Positions 1 through 8,046 of a stretch of 64,000 bases of DNA are shown here, one piece after another. The notes under the pieces were generated by a model. It was not told where the DNA came from, searched no databases, and saw only the letters and a program-made list of their open reading frames with translations. How positions within the stretch are numbered: the stretch's first letter is position 1; each line of letters starts with the position of its first letter. The stretch comes from Flavobacteriaceae bacterium (GTDB lineage Bacteria > Bacteroidota > Bacteroidia > Flavobacteriales > Flavobacteriaceae), in the NCBI GenBank assembly GCA_030148025.1, contig JASBUG010000037.1, positions 64,001-128,000 of the forward strand, in the 5' to 3' direction. Position numbers and translations under genes: made by a program.

Positions 1-1
1 T

Positions 2-229
2 GACTTTCCAGATTATTACGGGAGAAATATGGATGCTTGGATCGATTGTATGGATGACATATTAGGAGCTTCAGATGAAATGTTACTTCTTGATTTCGGC
101 GAATGTTATGACTTAAAAAAACGCATTCCAGGAATTACAAACCGAATTTTAGATTGCTGCGCCTTTTTAAATTTTAGGTTTTTAGATTCTAAAAGAGACC
201 CGAAACTGATGGTGAGTATGTATGCATAA
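2..229 (+). CDS. barstar-family (barnase inhibitor-like) protein, 5' truncated by window edge
   Basis: The frame is open from the first base of the window, so the true start lies upstream. The visible 75 residues begin DFPDYYGRNMDAWIDC, which fits the conserved barstar pattern (Phe-Pro, Tyr-Tyr-Gly, Asn, Asp-Ala-x-x-Asp-Cys). The family binds and inhibits secreted or delivered ribonucleases of the barnase type. The ATG at 29 falls inside this motif and is not the start. A cognate nuclease, if there is one, would lie upstream, outside the window. The family match rests on this one motif plus the acidic character of the tail. Confidence 0.72.
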   Translation, partial: DFPDYYGRNMDAWIDCMDDILGASDEMLLLDFGECYDLKKRIPGITNRILDCCAFLNFRFLDSKRDPKLMVSMYA

Positions 230-269
230 TTGATAATTGCCTTAAAATCATTAAATTCACATCTCATTT

Positions 270-866
270 ATGGCTAAAAAGAACAGATTTTCAGAATATT
301 TTATACAACTACTTCTTGTAGTTGTTGGTGTGTTTTTAGGGATTTTAGCGTCCGAATGGAATGCGTCTAAAAACTTAGAAAACGATCAAAAAAAGGTGCT
401 GGAAAACATAAAACTTGAGATTGAAACAAACCTCAAAATAATTCAGGGTGCTCAGGAAAACAGGAAAAAGTTTAATAAATCCTTAGATAGCTTATATCCT
501 TTACTTTCAAAAGATTTACTAAAAGAAAACTTATTTGATAGAGATTTCAATGAAAGATTTCCAAATTGGAGAGGTATTGGAGATGGTCAATTATCAAATG
601 CCATGTTCGAAATGGCAAAATTTAGTAATATGTTGTCTAATATGGATATTGATATTGCAGCAGAACTTTCGAAAACTTACGCTGTTCAGGAAGCTTTGAA
701 TAATACAAGAAATACGTTCTTAAAGAAGTTTTTTGATTTCAATTCTGAAGCAAAATATTCAGATGCTTTGCGCCTTATGTGGTCAATAAGGCAAGAGTTG
801 GGGAGTTTTGAGGTCAAACTTGAAGATCAGTACTTGAAGACCCTTGAATTACTTGAAAAGAAATAA
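270..866 (+). CDS. single-pass membrane protein, DUF6090-like
   Basis: This is a 198-residue protein with one N-terminal membrane helix (about residues 10-28, rich in Leu, Val and Gly), ending in a short ASEWN motif. A long charged helical region follows that is probably cytoplasmic or periplasmic. The layout of short basic start, hydrophobic helix ending near Asn-Trp-Asn or Glu-Trp-Asn, then coiled-coil-like segment resembles the DUF6090 proteins common in Flavobacteriia, whose function is unknown. It follows the barstar-like gene by 40 bases. The family assignment is from memory of the motif and is tentative; that it is a real membrane protein is well supported. Confidence 0.7.
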   Translation: MAKKNRFSEYFIQLLLVVVGVFLGILASEWNASKNLENDQKKVLENIKLEIETNLKIIQGAQENRKKFNKSLDSLYPLLSKDLLKENLFDRDFNERFPNWRGIGDGQLSNAMFEMAKFSNMLSNMDIDIAAELSKTYAVQEALNNTRNTFLKKFFDFNSEAKYSDALRLMWSIRQELGSFEVKLEDQYLKTLELLEKK

Positions 867-1008
867 TCTTAGTTTAAAATTATTAATCCTTTAAAGATTT
901 ACAATGGTTATTTAGACCTCTATATTTATTAGGTGCTTTTTAACTAATCTACTGCAACAATTTTATTAAAATTCCTTAATTTCGCACTCTTATTAGAACA
1001 GACAGACA

Positions 1009-4000
1009 ATGAGTGCAAGATTTCCTGAGTATAAAGGACTTAACTTACCAAAAGTAGCCGAAGAAATTGGTAACTATTGGGAGGAACACAACATCTTTGA
1101 TAAAAGTATCACTACCAGAGAAGGTAATGAACAATACGTGTTTTTTGAAGGACCACCTTCAGCAAACGGATTACCTGGTATTCACCATGTAATGGCGCGT
1201 GCTATTAAAGATATTTTCTGTCGTTATAAAACTCAAAAAGGATATCAAGTAAAACGTAAAGCAGGTTGGGATACTCACGGACTTCCAATTGAGCTTGGTG
1301 TAGAAAAGGAATTAGGAATTACTAAGGAAGATATTGGTAAAACGATTTCAGTGGAAGAATACAATGCTGCTTGTAGAAAGGCGGTAATGCGTTATACTGA
1401 TGTTTGGAATGATCTGACTCAAAAAATGGGATATTGGGTAGATATGGACGATCCGTACATTACCTATAAGTCTAAATACATGGAGTCTGTTTGGTGGTTG
1501 TTAAAGCAGATTTATGATAAGAACTTGCTTTATAAAGGCTATACCATTCAACCATATTCACCAAAAGCTGGAACAGGATTAAGCTCACATGAGTTAAATC
1601 AGCCGGGAACCTATCAAGATGTAACAGATACTACCGTTGTTGCTCAGTTTAAAGCAAAGGATGAAACACTTCCAGACTTCTTACAAAATGAAGGAACGGT
1701 TCACTTTTTAGCTTGGACAACGACACCTTGGACACTTCCAAGTAATACAGCCTTAACTGTTGGGCCGAAAATTGATTATGTACTTGTAAAAACATTCAAC
1801 CAATATACGTTTGAACCGATTAATGTAGTATTGGCTAAAAACTTGGTTGGAAAGCAATTCACAGGAAAGTATAACCAAGTAGAAAATGCTTCAGAACTTG
1901 ATAATTATAGCTCTACAGATAAAAAAATTCCATTCTTTATAACAAATGAATTTGTTGGTAAAGATCTAGTAGGAATTCGTTATGAACAGCTTCTACCATA
2001 TGCACAACCAAACGATAATCCCGAAAATGCCTTTAGAGTAATTTCTGGTGATTTCGTAACTACTGAGGATGGTACAGGTATTGTGCATACAGCACCTACT
2101 TTTGGTGCTGATGATGCCTTGGTTGCTAAACAAGCTACTCCTGAAGTACCACCAATGTTGGTGAAAGATGAGAATGGTAATTTAGTGCCTCTTGTTGATC
2201 TTCAGGGACGCTTCAGACCAGAAATGGGTGAGCATGCTGGTAAGTATGTTAAGAATGAATACTACAATGATGGTGAAGCTCCAGAAAAGTCGGTAGATGT
2301 TGAACTTGCTATCAAGCTAAAAGAAGAAAATAAAGCCTTTAAGGTTGAGAAATATAAGCACAGTTATCCTAACTGTTGGAGAACTGATAAGCCAATTTTA
2401 TACTATCCGTTAGATTCATGGTTCATTAAAGTAACCGATGTTAAGGATCGTATGTTTGAATTGAATGAAACTATTAACTGGAAGCCAAAATCTACTGGAG
2501 AAGGGCGTTTTGGTAATTGGTTAGCAAATGCAAACGATTGGAATTTATCACGTTCGCGTTATTGGGGAATTCCATTACCTATTTGGAGAACTGAAGATGG
2601 CAAAGAAGCCCTTTGTATTGGTTCAGTTGAAGAATTAAAAGCTGAAATGGCGAAAGCTGTTGAAGCAGGAGTGATGAGTGAGGATATTTTTGCAGAGTTT
2701 GAAGTGGGTAACATGAGTGAAGAGAACTATGATAAAATAGATCTTCACAAAAATATCGTAGATCAAATTGTTTTAGTATCGGCTTCAGGACAACCTATGC
2801 ATCGTGAAAGCGATTTGATTGATGTATGGTTCGATTCAGGGTCTATGCCTTATGCACAATGGCATTACCCGTTTGAAAATAAAGAGTTGATAGATGATAA
2901 AAAATTCTACCCAGCGAACTTTATTGCTGAAGGAGTAGATCAAACCAGAGGATGGTTCTATACACTTCACGCAATTGGAACTATGGTGTTCGATTCTGTA
3001 GCTTATAAAAATGTAGTGTCTAACGGATTGGTGCTAGACAAGAACGGACAAAAAATGTCGAAGCGTTTAGGAAATGCTGTTGAGCCTTTTGAAAACCTTA
3101 AAACCTATGGTGCCGATGCAACGCGTTGGTACATGATTAGTAATGCCAATCCTTGGGATAACTTAAAGTTTGATGAGGCTGGAATAGAAGAAGTAAAACG
3201 TAAGTTCTTTGGAACACTTTATAATACGTATTCATTCTTTACACTTTATGCTAATATTGATAAGTTCAATTATAGTGAAGCAGATATTCCAATTGAAGAA
3301 CGTCCAGAGATAGACCGTTGGATTTTATCAGAATTAAATACACTTATTAAAAAAGTGGATGAGTTCTATGCTGATTATGAACCAACAAGAGCAGCTAGAG
3401 TAATTTCAGATTTTACTCAAGAATTTTTAAGTAACTGGTTTGTACGTTTAAGCAGAAGACGATTCTGGAAAGGCGACTATCAAAAAGACAAGATATCAGC
3501 TTACCAAACCTTATACACTTGTATGGTAACCATAGCGAAGTTAGGTGCGCCAATTGCTCCTTTCTTTATGGATAGACTTTACAAAGATTTAACAAGTGTG
3601 ACACAAAAAGAAAACTTTGAAAGTGTACATTTGGCTGAGTTCCCTACATACAATGCAAGCATGGTAGATAAGAGCTTGGAAAGAAAAATGGAGAATGCGC
3701 AAACAATTTCTTCATTAGTATTGTCGTTAAGAGCTAAAGAAAAGATAAAAGTACGTCAACCGTTACAGAAAATTATGATACCAGTTGACAGTACTCAAAT
3801 GAAAGATGAGATTCTTGCGGTATCTAATTTGATAAAGCATGAAGTAAATGTGAAAGAGGTAGAGTTACTTGAAGATGCATCAGATATTTTAGTGAAGCAG
3901 ATCAAGCCTAATTTTAAAACATTAGGTCCTCGTTTTGGCAAAGACATGAAAGCTATTGCGGGAGCGGTAAATAGGTTTACTTCTGAGGACATAAAAAAAA

Positions 4001-4413
4001 TTGAACAAAGTGGTGCTTTAGACATTGAAATTAATGGAAAAAGTATTACATTAGGAGTTGAAGATGTGGAGATCACATCTCAAGATATTGAAGGATGGTT
4101 AGTAGCCAATGAAGGTGCTTTAACGGTTGCTCTAGATGTTACTATAACTGATGATTTACGAGGTGAAGGAATTGCTCGTGAGCTCGTGAACCGAATACAA
4201 AACCTACGTAAAGACTCAGGATTTGATGTAACCGATAGAATTGATGTACTCCTTCAAAAGGATGACAACATAGTTAATGCTGTAACAACCAATATAGAGT
4301 ACATAAAAGCAGAAACATTAACTGAAGAATTAGAAATTAAAGATCAAATAAACAATGGCGTAGACATTTCGTTTGATAATGTAAATACAAAATTGTTTAT
4401 TCAAAAACATTAG
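1009..4413 (+). CDS. ileS: isoleucyl-tRNA synthetase (type 2, eukaryote-like, GIHH variant)
   Basis: This class I synthetase charges tRNA-Ile with isoleucine. At 1134 residues it has the length of the eukaryote-like IleRS2 group rather than the roughly 930-residue bacterial IleRS1. The ATP-binding HIGH motif is replaced by GIHH at residues 57-60, and the second signature is KMSKR at residues 682-686. The CP1 editing domain shows the Thr-rich WTTTPWTLPSN block and GTGIVHTAPTFGADD. Editing hydrolyses misformed Val-tRNA-Ile. A DksA-like gene starts 4 bases downstream and is probably co-transcribed. IleRS2 enzymes are generally mupirocin-tolerant, and the swapped GXHH motif has been linked to hyper-resistance in a Bacillus relative. 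A promoter-like TAATTTCG lies at 977-984. Confidence 0.97.
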   Translation: MSARFPEYKGLNLPKVAEEIGNYWEEHNIFDKSITTREGNEQYVFFEGPPSANGLPGIHHVMARAIKDIFCRYKTQKGYQVKRKAGWDTHGLPIELGVEKELGITKEDIGKTISVEEYNAACRKAVMRYTDVWNDLTQKMGYWVDMDDPYITYKSKYMESVWWLLKQIYDKNLLYKGYTIQPYSPKAGTGLSSHELNQPGTYQDVTDTTVVAQFKAKDETLPDFLQNEGTVHFLAWTTTPWTLPSNTALTVGPKIDYVLVKTFNQYTFEPINVVLAKNLVGKQFTGKYNQVENASELDNYSSTDKKIPFFITNEFVGKDLVGIRYEQLLPYAQPNDNPENAFRVISGDFVTTEDGTGIVHTAPTFGADDALVAKQATPEVPPMLVKDENGNLVPLVDLQGRFRPEMGEHAGKYVKNEYYNDGEAPEKSVDVELAIKLKEENKAFKVEKYKHSYPNCWRTDKPILYYPLDSWFIKVTDVKDRMFELNETINWKPKSTGEGRFGNWLANANDWNLSRSRYWGIPLPIWRTEDGKEALCIGSVEELKAEMAKAVEAGVMSEDIFAEFEVGNMSEENYDKIDLHKNIVDQIVLVSASGQPMHRESDLIDVWFDSGSMPYAQWHYPFENKELIDDKKFYPANFIAEGVDQTRGWFYTLHAIGTMVFDSVAYKNVVSNGLVLDKNGQKMSKRLGNAVEPFENLKTYGADATRWYMISNANPWDNLKFDEAGIEEVKRKFFGTLYNTYSFFTLYANIDKFNYSEADIPIEERPEIDRWILSELNTLIKKVDEFYADYEPTRAARVISDFTQEFLSNWFVRLSRRRFWKGDYQKDKISAYQTLYTCMVTIAKLGAPIAPFFMDRLYKDLTSVTQKENFESVHLAEFPTYNASMVDKSLERKMENAQTISSLVLSLRAKEKIKVRQPLQKIMIPVDSTQMKDEILAVSNLIKHEVNVKEVELLEDASDILVKQIKPNFKTLGPRFGKDMKAIAGAVNRFTSEDIKKIEQSGALDIEINGKSITLGVEDVEITSQDIEGWLVANEGALTVALDVTITDDLRGEGIARELVNRIQNLRKDSGFDVTDRIDVLLQKDDNIVNAVTTNIEYIKAETLTEELEIKDQINNGVDISFDNVNTKLFIQKH

Positions 4414-4417
4414 AATT

Positions 4418-4798
4418 ATGGCAGATGAACTAAATAGATATTCGGATGCAGATTTAGCAGAATTCAAAAAGCTAATACAAGAAAAAATAGATAAAGCACA
4501 ACACGATCTTGAGCTTATAAAAAGTGCGTATATGAACGACCATAACAATGGTACTGAAGATACTGCACCAACATTTAAAGCCTTTGATGAAGGTAGTGCT
4601 GTTATGAGTAAAGAGTCTAATTCGCAATTGGCAATTCGTCAGGAAAAATTTATTCGTGACCTTAAAAATGCCCTTATAAGAATTGAAAATAAGACCTATG
4701 GTGTATGCCGTGTAACAGGAAAGCTTATCAATAAAAAACGCTTGGAGTTAGTGCCACATGCTACTTTAAGTATTGAAGCTAAGAATATGCAGAAGTAA
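4418..4798 (+). CDS. TraR/DksA-family protein with degenerate zinc finger
   Basis: This 126-residue protein has an N-terminal coiled coil (about residues 8-90) and a C-terminal block, YGVCRVTGKLI to PHATLSIEAKN, typical of the DksA/TraR C4 zinc-finger family. DksA proteins insert the coiled coil into the RNA polymerase secondary channel and modulate transcription with ppGpp. Only one cysteine (C97) is present where the classical finger has four, so zinc is probably not bound in the usual way. The region near the coil tip is NNGTEDTAP and lacks the canonical DxxDxA. It sits 4 bases behind ileS and before a terminator, so it is probably the second gene of that operon. Confidence 0.9.
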   Translation: MADELNRYSDADLAEFKKLIQEKIDKAQHDLELIKSAYMNDHNNGTEDTAPTFKAFDEGSAVMSKESNSQLAIRQEKFIRDLKNALIRIENKTYGVCRVTGKLINKKRLELVPHATLSIEAKNMQK

Positions 4799-4819
4799 TA
4801 AAAATCAGTATATAATAAG

Positions 4820-4848
4820 AACGTCTCATTTTTTGAGGCGTTTTTTAT
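4820..4848 (+). terminator. Rho-independent terminator after ileS-dksA-like operon
   Basis: The arms AACGTCTCA (4820-4828) and TGAGGCGTT (4834-4842) pair with one G-U wobble around a T-rich loop. They are followed by a run of T. The TTG that could serve as the -33 element of lspA lies inside the right arm. Confidence 0.85.
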
Positions 4849-4861
4849 TTTAATATATTTG
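4833..4861 (+). promoter_or_regulatory. lspA promoter (TTG-N18-TATATTTG)
   Basis: TATATTTG at 4854-4861 matches the Bacteroidota -7 consensus TAnnTTTG. A TTG lies 18 bases upstream at 4833-4835, within the preceding terminator stem. The lspA ATG follows at 4894. Confidence 0.7.
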
Positions 4862-4893
4862 TCGCCACTCAAATCTACTTTTAAACCAGAAAA

Positions 4894-5547
4894 ATGTCTT
4901 TAAAAAAAGCATCAATTTTAATTATAATTGTTCTATTAATAGATCAAATCTCTAAGATCTATGTAAAAACTAGTTTCGAGCTAGGGGAAGATGTTGTGGT
5001 CTTTAGTTGGTTTAAGATTCTATTTGTTGAAAACGATGGTATGGCTTGGGGAGCAAAGCTTAGCGATTTTGTGTCTTTTATTTCAGATAGAACAGCAAAG
5101 ATAATTTTAACTGTTTTTAGGCTCATAGCAATTGTTGGAATTGGATATTGGCTCGTATCTTCAATAAAAAAGGAAGGATCAAGAGTCCTTATTGTAGCTA
5201 TTGCCTTAATATTTGCAGGAGCCCTTGGTAATATTATAGATTCTGTATTTTACGGTGTTTTGTTTAATGATAGTTATGGGCAGGTTGCAACATTTTTACC
5301 CGAAGGAGGAGGTTATGACACATTACTTCATGGAAAGGTAGTAGACATGCTTCATTTTCCTTTATGGAAAGGGTATTTGCCAGACTGGATTCCTTTTATA
5401 GGCGGAAAATATTTTACCTTCTTTGAACCGGTTTTTAATATTGCTGATGTAGCTATAAGCTCGGGTGTTGGAACACTTTTGGTATTTAACAGGAAAGCAT
5501 TTCCAAAGACCGTTACCACTGAAGTTACTCCAACTACTGAAAGCTAG
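4894..5547 (+). CDS. lspA: lipoprotein signal peptidase (signal peptidase II)
   Basis: LspA cleaves signal peptides from diacylglyceryl-modified prolipoproteins in the inner membrane. The family signatures are LLIDQISK near the N-terminus, NDGMAWG (residues 47-53), GALGNIIDS with the catalytic Asp at about 116, and FNIADVAISSG with the second Asp at about 185. There are four hydrophobic segments. At 217 residues it exceeds the usual 160-170, because of an insertion between the two catalytic blocks (about residues 120-175), as in other Bacteroidota LspA. The gene has its own promoter and ends tail to tail with the cyclo-ligase gene, overlapping it by 4 bases. Confidence 0.95.
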   Translation: MSLKKASILIIIVLLIDQISKIYVKTSFELGEDVVVFSWFKILFVENDGMAWGAKLSDFVSFISDRTAKIILTVFRLIAIVGIGYWLVSSIKKEGSRVLIVAIALIFAGALGNIIDSVFYGVLFNDSYGQVATFLPEGGGYDTLLHGKVVDMLHFPLWKGYLPDWIPFIGGKYFTFFEPVFNIADVAISSGVGTLLVFNRKAFPKTVTTEVTPTTES

Positions 5548-6107
5548 AATTTATAAATACTGCTGGGTGTTACGCAGTAATTTAGTTTAATATCATTTGG
5601 TATAGTATCTTCTATATGTTCTTCAGACTCAAAAAATGATAAGCCTATTTTAATTGTTTCTGGTTTGCACTTGCTTAAAAATGTATCGTAAAATCCTTTA
5701 CCATAACCAACGCGATCACCTTTTTTATCAAAAGCTAGTAATGGAATAAAAACCACATCTATTTTAGATTCTGGAACTTCAATGCCATTAACAGGTTCTG
5801 GAATATTCCAAGAGTTTTTTTTAATAACTGTATTATCTGTAAGTAGATAATTTGTCATGTCTCCAGTTTTAAAATCTGATTTAGAAATCACAATTTCCTT
5901 GTCTTTTGCATGAAGTATGTGCAGAATGTATTCGGTTTGAATTTCTTTAAGTTCTAAGATGCTTAAGAATAAATGGTAATAGCTATGCTTCCAAATATCG
6001 AGCTCCAGAAGTTTATTGGCTATTTCCAAACTTAAGGCATCTATTGTTTCACTGGAAAGCTCTTTGCGAAGAGCTTTGTATTTTTTTCGAAGTGCTGCTT
6101 TGGTCAT
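5544..6107 (-). CDS. 5-formyltetrahydrofolate cyclo-ligase
   Basis: This 187-residue enzyme of the MTHFS/YgfA family converts 5-formyl-THF to 5,10-methenyl-THF using ATP, recycling a storage or inhibitory folate in the cytoplasm. The N-terminus MTKAALRKKYKALRKEL is the typical basic start. The diagnostic C-terminal motif GDRVGYGKGFYDTFL contains the nucleotide-binding glycines. Its start overlaps the stop of the upstream M14-type gene by one base, making it the last gene of a rimK-aspartoacylase-cyclo-ligase operon. The metabolic link to RimK is unclear. Confidence 0.93.
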   Translation of the reverse strand: MTKAALRKKYKALRKELSSETIDALSLEIANKLLELDIWKHSYYHLFLSILELKEIQTEYILHILHAKDKEIVISKSDFKTGDMTNYLLTDNTVIKKNSWNIPEPVNGIEVPESKIDVVFIPLLAFDKKGDRVGYGKGFYDTFLSKCKPETIKIGLSFFESEEHIEDTIPNDIKLNYCVTPSSIYKF

Positions 6108-7078
6108 TATTTAAGTTGTGTAGAAATTCTAAATAACGCATCGCCTTTATAAACCAAAGGAGCTTCGTTTACATTTAAAATATAACCTGAATTGGTAGCT
6201 TTAACATAATGATGAAATTTCCCATAAGGATCAGTAATATGACCAATAACATCGCCTTTATTAACTTTTTCATTAATACGAATATCGCCTCTAAACATTC
6301 CGGAATATTTTGCGCGAATCCATCTGCTTTCTGTAATAAATACACAATCTTTTTTGGGCGTAGATGTTTTAAACTTACTGTGTAGCATTCCCAAATGATG
6401 CAATACTCTTTTAGCGCCATTAACACCAGTGTTGGTAATAGTTGCGTCAAAATAGAATGATTTTCCTCCTTCATATAATAGCATAGGAACACCTAATTTA
6501 TGGCAAGTATGTCTGAAGGATTTAGTAATGCTTTTAGAATAAAGTACAAATGGAGCGCCAAAGGCTAGTGCAAGTTCATCTAAGGCTTTGTCATTATTCA
6601 CTATTCTAATTTGAGGCGAATTAAATCTATCGGCACCTCCAGTATGATAGTCTAGAATAAGGTCTACCTGAGGCACAATTTCTGTAATTAATTTATGGGC
6701 AACTCTACTTGCTAATGATCCTTTTGGAGAGCCAGGAAATACACGATTTAGATCTCTTCCATCTGGAAATTCACGATCTCTATGTAAAAATCCAAAAATA
6801 TTTATTACCGGAATACAAATAATTGTTCCTTTTTTAGGTTTATTAATACCTTTGGCTATTATTTGTCGTACAATTTCAACACCATTTACTTCATCGCCAT
6901 GTATGCCAGCAGTAATTAGAACTGTTGGTCCTGGTTTTTTAGAACGCTCTATTAGTACAGGAACTTCAACAGTTGTTGTTGTATGTAGTTTGGCTACATT
7001 AAAATTGATCTCTCTACTTTCTCCAAGAGCAATAGACTCTCCTAGTATGTTTAATATGTCTCTTTTGGGACTCGTCAT
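6107..7078 (-). CDS. succinylglutamate desuccinylase/aspartoacylase family (M14-like) enzyme
   Basis: This 323-residue zinc hydrolase shows HGDEVNG (zinc ligands H60 and E63), the DLNRVFPG substrate loop (about residues 109-116) and DYHTG (H145, the third zinc ligand). The C-terminal half carries a lipoyl-like beta domain ending the family. Members remove acyl groups from amino acids. This subgroup is often found beside rimK, and here its start lies only 3 bases after the rimK stop. A role in trimming or recycling glutamyl adducts made by RimK is inference from the neighbourhood only. Confidence 0.88.
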   Translation of the reverse strand: MTSPKRDILNILGESIALGESREINFNVAKLHTTTTVEVPVLIERSKKPGPTVLITAGIHGDEVNGVEIVRQIIAKGINKPKKGTIICIPVINIFGFLHRDREFPDGRDLNRVFPGSPKGSLASRVAHKLITEIVPQVDLILDYHTGGADRFNSPQIRIVNNDKALDELALAFGAPFVLYSKSITKSFRHTCHKLGVPMLLYEGGKSFYFDATITNTGVNGAKRVLHHLGMLHSKFKTSTPKKDCVFITESRWIRAKYSGMFRGDIRINEKVNKGDVIGHITDPYGKFHHYVKATNSGYILNVNEAPLVYKGDALFRISTQLK

Positions 7079-7081
7079 TCT

Positions 7082-7957
7082 CTATCTTCTGTTTCTCTCT
7101 ATATAGGTTATAATTGCTCGTGCTATATTTTTTTGAGTGGCTTTTTCTATACCTTCCAATCCTGGAGTCGAGTTAACTTCCATGATCAAAGGGCCTCGAT
7201 TAGACTGTAGCATATCTACACCACATACTGGAAGTTTTAAAGCTTTGGCAGCTTTCATAGCTAAACCTAGTTCTGCTTCGTTTAACCTAATATAATTAGC
7301 AGAACCACCACGGTGCAAATTTGATCTAAATTCACCTTCAATGCTTTGTCGCTTCATGGCACCAACCACTTGCCCATCTACAATTAATGCTCTTAGATCT
7401 GCACCATTTGCTTCAGCAATATATTCCTGAACTAAGGCACGTGCTTGTAATCCGTTAAAGGCTTCTAGTACCGATTCTGCAGCATTTTTAGTTTCAGCAA
7501 GAACCACACCTAAGCCTTGTGTGCCTTCTAATAGCTTTATTATTACAGGTGTACCACCAACATGTTCAATAACTTCAACAACATCTCTAGAATAGTTTGT
7601 AAAAACTGTTTTAGGCATACCTATTCCCGCTTTTGATAAACGTTGAAAGCTTCTTAGTTTATCACGAGAACGTATTATAGCATCAGAGGTGCAGGTGGTA
7701 AACACATTCATCATTTCAAATTGGCGTACTACGGCACTTCCAAAAAAGGTTACTGAGGCACCTATTCTTGGAATAATAGCATCAACATAATCTAAATAAC
7801 GGTCTTTGTAATAAATCGTTGGCTTTTCTTTTTCAATAATTAGATCGCATTTTAAAGGGTCGATAACCTCTACTTCATGACCTCTTTTTTCTCCTTCTTC
7901 AATAAGCCGACTTGTAGAATACAAATTTTCGTTACGGGAAAGGATAACAATGTTCAT
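7082..7957 (-). CDS. rimK: RimK-type ATP-grasp ligase (ribosomal protein S6 glutamate ligase family)
   Basis: The frame is open upstream to 8152, but homology starts at [14 protein letters not shown], so the ATG at 7957 is chosen (291 residues). The longer form would run into uvrC on the other strand. ATP-grasp features are [14 protein letters not shown] (ATP-binding lysine and glycine loop), the LVQEYI block and the Mg-binding end [15 protein letters not shown]. In E. coli, RimK adds glutamates to the C-terminus of ribosomal protein S6; the substrate here is not proven. It is the first gene of a three-gene operon and is divergent from uvrC. Confidence 0.92.
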   Translation of the reverse strand: MNIVILSRNENLYSTSRLIEEGEKRGHEVEVIDPLKCDLIIEKEKPTIYYKDRYLDYVDAIIPRIGASVTFFGSAVVRQFEMMNVFTTCTSDAIIRSRDKLRSFQRLSKAGIGMPKTVFTNYSRDVVEVIEHVGGTPVIIKLLEGTQGLGVVLAETKNAAESVLEAFNGLQARALVQEYIAEANGADLRALIVDGQVVGAMKRQSIEGEFRSNLHRGGSANYIRLNEAELGLAMKAAKALKLPVCGVDMLQSNRGPLIMEVNSTPGLEGIEKATQKNIARAIITYIERNRR

Positions 7958-8033
7958 ATTATAATAAGTAGCGTGTTGTAGCTGCAATATACTAAAAATG
8001 CCATTCGAATTTTTACAATCATAGGAATTAATA

Positions 8034-8041
8034 TACCTTTG
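8034..8041 (+). promoter_or_regulatory. uvrC -7 promoter element
   Basis: TACCTTTG matches TAnnTTTG exactly and ends only 5 bases before the uvrC ATG at 8047. Transcription would therefore start at or beside the start codon, suggesting a leaderless message. No clear -33 TTG is seen. Confidence 0.6.
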
Positions 8042-8046
8042 AGATA

